A stretch of 64,000 bases of DNA from Campylobacterota bacterium (GTDB taxonomy: Bacteria > Campylobacterota > Campylobacteria > Campylobacterales > Sulfurimonadaceae). The DNA is taken from the NCBI GenBank assembly GCA_040752835.1, contig JBFMGG010000007.1:558001-622000 (forward strand), given 5' to 3'. The notes under the pieces were generated by a model, which was not told the origin of the DNA, made no database searches, and saw only the letters and a program-made list of their open reading frames with translations. How positions within the stretch are numbered: position 1 is the first letter of the stretch; every line of letters starts with the position of its first letter. Made by a program: the position numbers and the translations under genes. This document shows positions 57,867 to 64,000 of the stretch, piece after piece.

Positions 57867-58568
57867 TTGGGACTTTTTGCCGAGATTGCCGAAGATTTTT
57901 CGAACGTTTACAAAAATGATCCCGCCATCAGCTCCCGAATCGAACTCTTCTTCAACTATCCCGGTGTCTGGGCCATCTTCTGGTACCGGATCGCCAACCG
58001 CCTCTACCGCCGCGGGTTCAAATCGTTCGCCCGCTTTTTGATGGGGGTCAACCAGATCCTTACCAACATCGACATCCACCCCGGTGCGACGATCGGGCGG
58101 CGCGTCTTCATCGACCACGGTTTCGGCGTCGTCATCGGCCAGACGGCGATCGTCGAAGACGATGTCCTGATCTATCAGGGAGTGACGCTGGGCGGGGTGA
58201 GCCTCACCCCAGGGAAACGCCATCCGACGATCAAAAGCGGCGTCGTTATCGGCGCGGGCGCGAAGGTGCTGGGGAACATCACCATCGGAGCCAATTCCAA
58301 AATCGGAGCCAATTCGGTCGTCGTACGCGAAGTCCCCGAGAACAGTACAGCGATCGGTATCCCCGCCCACGTCATTCAAAAAGGGCGCGACAAAGACCCC
58401 TTCAGCCACAACAAACTCCCCGACATCAACAAAGAGATGTTCGAATACCTCCTCAAACGGGTCGCCGTCTTGGAACACTACATGGTTCAGGACAACAAAG
58501 AGATCCTCGAACAGGACCTCCAGCTTGAAAACATCTACGAATCGTTCATCAAGGCGATGAAGCATTAA
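57867..58568 (+). CDS. cysE: Serine O-acetyltransferase
   Basis: The 233-residue enzyme has an N-terminal helical part and a left-handed beta-helix (DIHPGATIGRRVFIDHG, YQGVTLGG) with catalytic His and Asp residues. It makes O-acetylserine, the precursor of cysteine. The start is a TTG at 57867 with AAGGGA upstream. It is the last gene of the flgA-to-cysE run. Confidence 0.93.
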   Translation: MGLFAEIAEDFSNVYKNDPAISSRIELFFNYPGVWAIFWYRIANRLYRRGFKSFARFLMGVNQILTNIDIHPGATIGRRVFIDHGFGVVIGQTAIVEDDVLIYQGVTLGGVSLTPGKRHPTIKSGVVIGAGAKVLGNITIGANSKIGANSVVVREVPENSTAIGIPAHVIQKGRDKDPFSHNKLPDINKEMFEYLLKRVAVLEHYMVQDNKEILEQDLQLENIYESFIKAMKH

Positions 58569-58578
58569 CAATCGATGG

Positions 58579-58584
58579 TATAAT
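58579..58584 (+). promoter_or_regulatory. Extended -10 promoter of the COG3014-YcfL-LpoB genes
   Basis: TGGTATAAT, an extended -10, lies between cysE and the GTG at 58615. No clear -35 is seen. Confidence 0.45.
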
Positions 58585-58614
58585 TGTCCCATCTATCGAT
58601 TCGGACATAACCCG

Positions 58615-59952
58615 GTGCCACGTTTATTCCTTTTTCTATTTCTGTCCGTTTCCGCCGCACTCTACGGCGCTTCGCTCAGCTCCGAACAGCTTCGGGGAGG
58701 TCTGGGCATTCATACTTTCGATCAGACCCTCGCAGCGCTTGCTGGGGACGATTCGGACGATGACGAATACTGGTACTGGCTCGATCTCGCCCGCCTTCAG
58801 CAGGCCGGAGGCGATTACAACGCATCGATCCGCTCGTTCGAAAAAGCGTACGCCATTCTCGACGAGTACGAAAACCGCGCGACCTACAGCGTCCGGAATA
58901 TCAGCTCGTTCGTAGGCTCGTCGCTCCTTTCCAAAGGGTCGGAAAGCTACTATGGCAAAGGGTACGAACGGACCCTTATGCACACCCTCAACGCGATCAA
59001 TTACGTTATGCTCGGAGACGTTCAGGGGGCGGCCGTCGAAATCCGCCGGATGGAAAAACGCCAGGAGTTCTGGCTCCTCGAGTCGGACGAGAAGATCAAA
59101 CAGGCGGCCAAAGACAAAGCGACCGCCGATGCGCGCAACACCCGTACCGACACGGTCCCCCAGAATTATTCGATGGCGGCGCTGCTCAACCACCCCGACG
59201 TCCGTGCGCTGCTCAACAATTATCAGGACCCTTTTTCCTATACGCTGGGCTACGTCATTTCCGAGATGTCGGGACTCTCCTACGCCACGGGCGACGAGGG
59301 TGGACTCTACCTCAAGCGGGCACTGGCCCTCAATGCCGAAGCCAAAAACGCCCTCGTCCCCTCCAAAAACCCTAAAAAAGGCGATACGATGAGCGTAAGC
59401 CTGGTCGTGCTGTCGGGGATCGCACCGTCGATGAAGATCGAAAAAATCCGTTTTCCGATCTTCCACGCGGCCGAATACACCAGTATCGATCTTCCCGCCT
59501 ACGCTCCGCCCCGAAACGATCTGGGCCGCCTCTCGGTCAGCGCGGGCGGACGGACGCTCACCCCTCCCCGGCTGCTCAAGAGCGACATGATGGCCTATAA
59601 AACCCTCAGCGACGAGTTTCCCGGCGAACTTGCCAAAGCCGCCGTCCGTGCCACGACGCGCGGCATCGCCGCGAAACAGGCGAACGATCATTTCGGCGAT
59701 CTTGGGGGATTGCTCGCGTCGCTGTTCTTCGACGTCGGAAGTTCCATCGCCGACTCGGGATTCCGGAACTGGGAAACCCTCCCCAATTCGGGTTATCTGC
59801 TTCATTTTGAAGCGAAAAAAGGGGAAACTCTCAGTATCATGTTAAACGACCGTCAAGAATCGATTGCCCTTCCCCAAAACCGAAAAGGGGTTTTCGTTCT
59901 TGTCTCCTATCTCACACCAGACAATGTAAGGATCGATTATGCCGATTACTAA
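58615..59952 (+). CDS. Exported COG3014-type protein
   Basis: The 445-residue protein has a signal peptide (RLFLFLFLSVSAALYGA) without a lipobox Cys. Residues about 30-190 are helical and TPR-like (NASIRSFEKAYAILDEYENR), and the C-terminal part is beta-rich. It matches the uncharacterised family often next to YcfL and LpoB, as here. It starts at a GTG. A role in wall synthesis control is inferred from context only. It overlaps the next gene by 14 bases. Confidence 0.75.
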   Translation: MPRLFLFLFLSVSAALYGASLSSEQLRGGLGIHTFDQTLAALAGDDSDDDEYWYWLDLARLQQAGGDYNASIRSFEKAYAILDEYENRATYSVRNISSFVGSSLLSKGSESYYGKGYERTLMHTLNAINYVMLGDVQGAAVEIRRMEKRQEFWLLESDEKIKQAAKDKATADARNTRTDTVPQNYSMAALLNHPDVRALLNNYQDPFSYTLGYVISEMSGLSYATGDEGGLYLKRALALNAEAKNALVPSKNPKKGDTMSVSLVVLSGIAPSMKIEKIRFPIFHAAEYTSIDLPAYAPPRNDLGRLSVSAGGRTLTPPRLLKSDMMAYKTLSDEFPGELAKAAVRATTRGIAAKQANDHFGDLGGLLASLFFDVGSSIADSGFRNWETLPNSGYLLHFEAKKGETLSIMLNDRQESIALPQNRKGVFVLVSYLTPDNVRIDYADY

Positions 59953-60298
59953 AAACGTTTTACGTCTCTGCGCCGCGGCCGCCATGCTGGCCCTGATCGC
60001 CGGATGCGCCTCCAAAGTCGATATCATCGGGGAAGAGCGTGTCGAGATCAACAAACATAAAAGTTTTCAGGAAGGTGCCTTTCTCAAAGTGATGGCCGAA
60101 CTCGAAAACGACGACAACGACGAAACCGAGGGGTTTGTCTACCAGATCGAATGGTACGACAAAAACGGGATACTCAAAGACTCGACCCCGTGGAAACCGA
60201 TCACAATCCACAAAAACCAGAAAGTCCAGATCGTCGAAATGACGAACGTCCCCGATGTCGTCGACTATAAAATCATCGTTTCCGTACCGGAAAAATAA
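59939..60298 (+). CDS. YcfL-like (DUF1425) lipoprotein
   Basis: The 119-residue protein has a lipoprotein signal with lipobox LIAGC (Cys near 22). The rest is a beta-sandwich-like domain (YQIEWYDKNGILKDS). Family members are usually next to LpoB. Function is unknown. Confidence 0.85.
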   Translation: MPITKNVLRLCAAAAMLALIAGCASKVDIIGEERVEINKHKSFQEGAFLKVMAELENDDNDETEGFVYQIEWYDKNGILKDSTPWKPITIHKNQKVQIVEMTNVPDVVDYKIIVSVPEK

Positions 60299-60307
60299 GG
60301 AGCAATC

Positions 60308-60922
60308 ATGAATAAACTATCCCTTTTCGCCGCACTTGCCGCCGCAATGGTCCTCGGGAGCGGATGCAGCAGTACCAAAGGGGGCGCAGGCATGGTCGGC
60401 TACGATTCGAACGTCAAATACGGCGACGCCAAAGCGGTCGAAACGCTGACCGACGCCTTCGGGTCGACCGACCTGCAAAGCAGCGCCGAGACCCTCACCC
60501 AGTCGCTGCTGCAGTCGCGTTACATCGCCGGGGCCGCACAGCCGCCGAAAGTGCGCCTGCGCACCGTCAACAACCTCACCTACGAGCACATCGACACCAA
60601 AGCGATCACCGACAAAATCCGGATCAAACTGCTTAAATCGGGTCAGGTCCGTTTCCTCGCCGACAAAGCCAATCTGGGCGAAGTGTACGACGAGCGCAAT
60701 CTCACGACCACCGTCACCGACAACAAGGCGATCAAACTCATGACCGATGCCGACTACATCATTACCGGAAACGTCAGAGCCATCAAAAAAGCCAGCGACG
60801 ACGTCAAAGACGTTTACTACAACATTTCTCTGGAATTGGTCAATCCGCAGACGGGTGAGATCGTCTGGGCCGATGAAAAAGAGATCCGCAAAGTGACCTC
60901 CAAATCCACCGTGGGGTGGTAA
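60308..60922 (+). CDS. lpoB: Penicillin-binding protein activator LpoB-like
   Basis: The 204-residue lipoprotein has a lipobox (VLGSGC, Cys near 20) and the LpoB domain (RTVNNLTYEHIDTKAITDKI, DADYIITGNV). In enterobacteria LpoB activates PBP1b from the outer membrane; whether a PBP1b partner exists here is not shown. AAGGAG precedes the ATG. Confidence 0.87.
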   Translation: MNKLSLFAALAAAMVLGSGCSSTKGGAGMVGYDSNVKYGDAKAVETLTDAFGSTDLQSSAETLTQSLLQSRYIAGAAQPPKVRLRTVNNLTYEHIDTKAITDKIRIKLLKSGQVRFLADKANLGEVYDERNLTTTVTDNKAIKLMTDADYIITGNVRAIKKASDDVKDVYYNISLELVNPQTGEIVWADEKEIRKVTSKSTVGW

Positions 60923-60926
60923 AGGA

Positions 60927-61964
60927 TTAGTGCCCGTCGTGGGCGCTGATCATTTCGATAACGTCCAAGCCGAATCCGCCGAGGCCTGAAAAATCCGAAA
61001 TCTTCGATTCGGCGATGAGCCGCATGTGTTTGACCCCCAGCGATTTGAGAATCTGCGCCCCGATCCCGTACTCTTTCATGTTTGCCTGCTGATGCGGCGG
61101 CTTGTTGATGAAAAGCAACACCCCGCTGTTGTGTTTGAGGTAGTTGATCGCATCGATGAGCTGGGTATATTTCCCCTGGTTAAGGAGCAGATCGATATCG
61201 GGGACGACGTTGTGCACTTTGACGTTGGCCGTCTCGCCGGCACGGTAAAAGACGATCGCGGTGTGGCGGTTCTCCTCATGGTCGGCGAATTCGTATTTTT
61301 TGACGTGGACGCCGAAAAATTCAATCTCCTCCTCGCTCACCGCTTTGACCAGCATTTCGTTGGCGAGGCGGTATTCGACGATATCGGAGATATAGACGAT
61401 TTTCAGGTCGTGCTTGGCCGCAAAAGCATCCAGGTCGTCGCGCCGCGCCATCGTCCCGTCCTCTTTCATGATCTCGCAGATCACCGCCGATTCGGCCAGC
61501 CCCGCCAAACGGCACAGGTCGACGGAACCTTCGGTGTGACCGATACGCACCAGTGTCCCCCCTTCTTTGGCCACCAGAGGGAAAATATGCCCCGGCATCA
61601 CCAGTTCGGAGGGCTGCGAGAGCGGATTGGCGAGGATTTTGATCGTCATATCCCGCTCGGCGGTCGAGATCCCCGTCGTTGCGGCGGCGGCATCGACCGA
61701 AATCGTAAAGGCCGTTTCGTGCATCGACGTGTTCGATTTGACCATCGGCTCCAGGTTCAGCCGTTTTGCGATCGAGGGGTTGACCGCGACACAGATGAGC
61801 CCTTTGGCGTGCGTCGCCATGAAATTGACGTGGTCGGGGGTTGAAAAAACGGAGGCGTAGACGAGGTCTCCCTCGTTTTCACGGTCTTCGTCGTCGACCA
61901 TTATGACCATTTTCCCTTTTTTAAACTCTTCGATGGCGTCCAATACCCGTTGCACTGCTGACAT
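60927..61964 (-). CDS. ribB: 3,4-dihydroxy-2-butanone 4-phosphate synthase with degenerate GTP cyclohydrolase II domain
   Basis: The 345-residue protein has an intact RibB domain (1-205; DDEDRENEGDLVYAS, GHTEGSVDLCRLAGL), making the riboflavin precursor from ribulose 5-phosphate. Residues 210-345 align with RibA, but the zinc-binding CDCG-type cysteines are missing, so GTP cyclohydrolase activity is doubtful; a separate ribA should exist. This is known in other Campylobacterota. It converges on lpoB with 4 bases between. Confidence 0.92.
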   Translation of the reverse strand: MSAVQRVLDAIEEFKKGKMVIMVDDEDRENEGDLVYASVFSTPDHVNFMATHAKGLICVAVNPSIAKRLNLEPMVKSNTSMHETAFTISVDAAAATTGISTAERDMTIKILANPLSQPSELVMPGHIFPLVAKEGGTLVRIGHTEGSVDLCRLAGLAESAVICEIMKEDGTMARRDDLDAFAAKHDLKIVYISDIVEYRLANEMLVKAVSEEEIEFFGVHVKKYEFADHEENRHTAIVFYRAGETANVKVHNVVPDIDLLLNQGKYTQLIDAINYLKHNSGVLLFINKPPHQQANMKEYGIGAQILKSLGVKHMRLIAESKISDFSGLGGFGLDVIEMISAHDGH

Positions 61965-62072
61965 AAAGACTCTTTTTTTATTAATGTAGTTCGGGAATTA
62001 TAAGCAAAAAGGATTAAAAATCTATCACATCCGACCGATTCGTCTGTTTTTTCTCCACGGAGTGCGAAAGGC

Positions 62073-62101
62073 TTGACAAACCCGAAAAAAATGTCTATAA
62101 T
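62073..62101 (+). promoter_or_regulatory. Consensus sigma-70 promoter of the tRNA genes
   Basis: TTGACA (62073-62078) and TATAAT (62096-62101) with exactly 17 bases between are both perfect, 23 bases before tRNA-Gln. Confidence 0.85.
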
Positions 62102-62123
62102 TTCGGCCTCCAAGCGAGATAGC

Positions 62124-62198
62124 TGGGGTATCGCCAAGCGGTAAGGCAGCAGGTTTTGGTCCTGCCATTCGGGGGTTCGAATCCCTCTACCCCATCCA
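62124..62198 (+). tRNA. tRNA-Gln (TTG)
   Basis: A full cloverleaf is seen: acceptor TGGGGTA/TACCCCA, anticodon arm GCAGG-TTTTGGT-CCTGC with anticodon TTG, T loop GTTCGAATC, and encoded CCA at 62196-62198. Confidence 0.97.
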
Positions 62199-62239
62199 CT
62201 GTTTTCTTTTATTTTTTATTGTAAACCAATAAGACACAC

Positions 62240-62316
<77 letters not shown>

Positions 62317-62341
62317 ATCACAAACCACGTATTCAAGGCAT

Positions 62342-63529
62342 TTAGCCGACTTTCTCAGATATTACAAAACTTGACTCATTTTCACCGTGTGCCAATTTTG
62401 TGCCACTGTTTGTGCCAAAAGCGTCATCAACGAATGCAGCCCGTCTGACGCTTTTATCCTCTCTGTACTTCGCATATTTCTGTAGAGTGATCGACGAGTC
62501 TTTATGACCCATCATTTTTGACACCCACAAAATATCCTCATTGTTCGAGATCATTATCGTTGCGAACGTATGCCGCGTGTTATAAAAATCTCTCGAATCG
62601 AGCAAACACCTCTTTAGAAGCGGATGCCAATAATTTTGCGTGAGCGTTCCGGCATTACTAAACCCCTCATCCCGTTGGCTGACGAAAACGTCTCTACCTC
62701 GAAGACCGGTTTGTTTATACTGCTCTCTGAGCGCCTGCTCTACGACCGGAAGCATATCGATCTGCCTGATCGAGTTTTTTGTCTTCGGTTTTTTCGTGAT
62801 CCCAGATCGTCTCGCTCTACGGATCGATATCTTTTTCTCGATGAAATTGATATCGCCCCACTCCAGTGCAATCAGTTCTCCGGTTCGCATTCCTGTGAAG
62901 AATGCAACCGTAACCATGACCTTGAAAAACCCTTCCGCGTTCGCTATGATTTCTTTGACTTCTTTCATAGTGAACGGGTTGATCTCAGGTTCACCCTTGC
63001 TCACACCCTCGACTTTGTCGAAGGGATTTTCACTGATGATCTTATCAGCCACCGCATCTTTAAATATTCCGCGAAATACTGTCCTGATGTTATGAACTCT
63101 CGAACCGGATAATCCCTGATTCAATAATCTCGTCTGCCATGTTCGCAGATCCATCGGTGTGATCTTATCGATAGGGATATTGCGGAACAAAACAGTCCGT
63201 TTTTCTACCCCATCTTTTTTGGTGATATGATCGAGAATATAATTTTCAAAGATCCCGTTATACTCTCGCACGGTAAGCTCTTCGCGTTTATGGGAAGCGA
63301 GCGACTTGTATCCGTACTCTTCCACCGTAACACACTCCGATGATTCCGTTTCGCTCTGCTGGGCTATCAACCCTTCGAGCACCTTTCGCCAGTTGTTTTC
63401 CACCCACTTCAAGTTCGTGGCGTTGGCCTGCTTCTCGGTACTTAACCGATACCGCTTGCCGTTGATCGTACCATGTACATAGACGATCCCGCCGCGTTCC
63501 TTGGCGTGCTTATATTCTTGGTGGCTCAT
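62342..63529 (-). CDS. Tyrosine-type site-specific integrase
   Basis: The 395-residue recombinase has an N-terminal binding domain, a SAM-like core-binding domain (about 95-180) and a catalytic domain with GMRTGELIALEW (Arg), YNTRHTFA (Arg, His), GHKDSSITLQKY (His and Tyr nucleophile). The usual His of HxxR is Tyr, common among phage-type integrases. AGGAGG precedes the ATG. Its position next to tRNA-fMet marks an integrated element extending right. Confidence 0.94.
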   Translation of the reverse strand: MSHQEYKHAKERGGIVYVHGTINGKRYRLSTEKQANATNLKWVENNWRKVLEGLIAQQSETESSECVTVEEYGYKSLASHKREELTVREYNGIFENYILDHITKKDGVEKRTVLFRNIPIDKITPMDLRTWQTRLLNQGLSGSRVHNIRTVFRGIFKDAVADKIISENPFDKVEGVSKGEPEINPFTMKEVKEIIANAEGFFKVMVTVAFFTGMRTGELIALEWGDINFIEKKISIRRARRSGITKKPKTKNSIRQIDMLPVVEQALREQYKQTGLRGRDVFVSQRDEGFSNAGTLTQNYWHPLLKRCLLDSRDFYNTRHTFATIMISNNEDILWVSKMMGHKDSSITLQKYAKYREDKSVRRAAFVDDAFGTNSGTKLAHGENESSFVISEKVG

Positions 63530-63909
63530 GCCGCCTCCTTTTCAGCAGCGGCACAAATGCTTTGCGGGCGCGTCATTGTACACCTCGTTATCAAATTTTT
63601 CTTTTAAAGCTCTCGGTGATTCGATACCCCCGAATACTCAGTAATATCGATCATGGAAAGCTCTTGGTGCTGTGGTGTTAATTCACCCTGTACTCAGTCG
63701 CATCTCTGTGTCACTCATTCCCACGTGTTTTTTGCTTCAAGGTTTTACTCCCATTGGACACCTATCTTTCTCACCACGAACCTTTACGGAACTACCCAAC
63801 GGGTTTCAGCGATCATGAAAACACCACAGCATGAAAAGCTCAGTTTGACAATAAGTTTTCAAAGGACTCGTTAAACCCACACACTGCTTATATGGAGAGG
63901 TGAGCTTAA
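63530..63909. other. 380-base region without a convincing gene
   Basis: No frame here has a supported product. An 11-base inverted repeat, GCTGTGGTGTT at 63669-63679 and its complement at 63820-63830, is present, as are near-repeats of CGATCATG next to each arm. It could be an integrase arm-site, attachment or regulatory region of the element, or a structured RNA. Confidence 0.4.
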
Positions 63910-64000
63910 TTAAGCGCTTTTTTTAACTACGATCTTTGACAATGCTGTTCGTTTGATCAGATTCTTCCCTCCCCTTTTGATCCAGTCCACTTCCGGTTCG
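63910..64000 (-). CDS. Possible C-terminus of an unknown protein (cut by right edge)
   Basis: A minus-strand frame runs from the right edge to TAA at 63910-63912, giving 29 residues (VDWIKRGGKNLIKRTALSK and a Lys-rich end). Composition looks protein-like, but it is too short to identify. Confidence 0.35.
   Translation of the reverse strand, partial: EPEVDWIKRGGKNLIKRTALSKIVVKKSA

Noticed and set aside
63653-63874. 73-codon frame right of the integrase
   Set aside because: No ribosome-binding site and Cys/Ser/Thr-rich composition without protein-like pattern.

Overview
The window looks like a chromosome segment of a chemolithoautotrophic member of the Campylobacterota, probably close to Sulfuricurvum or Sulfurimonas (an inference from gene content and order, not from a marker tree). 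The evidence is the oorDABC order of 2-oxoglutarate:ferredoxin oxidoreductase, a monomeric isocitrate dehydrogenase, sucCD, fumC and mdh in one block (core of a reductive TCA cycle), a RibBA protein with a degenerate second domain, and many signalling proteins (PAS, GGDEF, EAL, chemoreceptor). Genes are tightly packed with frequent 1-14 base overlaps.

Layout. 1-1616: recN (cut by the left edge) and nadK. 1801-15441: a signalling region with an OmpR-type regulator; a leftward run CoA-binding protein - ilvA - WD40 protein - Ppx/GppA - CHASE/PAS hybrid kinase - response regulator/GGDEF; a frameshifted PAS-chemoreceptor; an EAL protein; and a MazG-type pyrophosphohydrolase. 15538-15863: RNase P RNA (minus strand), followed by a PAS-GGDEF protein and a small acidic protein. 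17819-27879: the carbon-fixation block, icd and then mdh-fumC-sucC-sucD-HMA protein-oorDABC, all leftward. A perfect 21-base palindrome lies upstream of mdh. 27980-37340: envelope genes (mltG, AsmA/YhdP-like, LolC/E, secA, lolA) and a CDF metal exporter. 37489-40807: an outer-membrane-type protein, a methyltransferase, then an AT-rich accessory patch with an Abi_2-type gene interrupted by an in-frame TAG, a possible leader peptide, and an unknown gene. 40804-44767: arsenic genes (arsB divergent from arsR-arsC-MFS) and a cytochrome c. 44827-52234: two SulP transporters flank mnmH-selD-transglutaminase-TusA/MerT fusion-merP. 52325-58568: flgA-ubiX-coaD-tmk-hisS-speA-cysE. 58615-60922: COG3014-type protein, YcfL-like lipoprotein, LpoB. 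60927-61964: ribBA. 62124-62316: tRNA-Gln and initiator tRNA-Met, the latter followed within 26 bases by a tyrosine integrase that marks the edge of an integrated element running past the right end.

The strongest candidate for something undescribed is the mnmH-selD-transglutaminase-(TusA-MerT)-MerP set. It has MerT/MerP-like membrane and periplasmic thiol proteins, but no merA or merR, and it is translationally coupled to selenophosphate synthetase and tRNA 2-selenouridine synthase. This suggests a route for selenium (or another thiophilic element) into the cell and onto a TusA-type carrier. Other points of interest are the Cys-rich C-terminal extension of ArsC, the leader ORF with a ribosome-binding-site hairpin before the Abi gene, and the head-to-head overlap of mltG with the AsmA-like gene.
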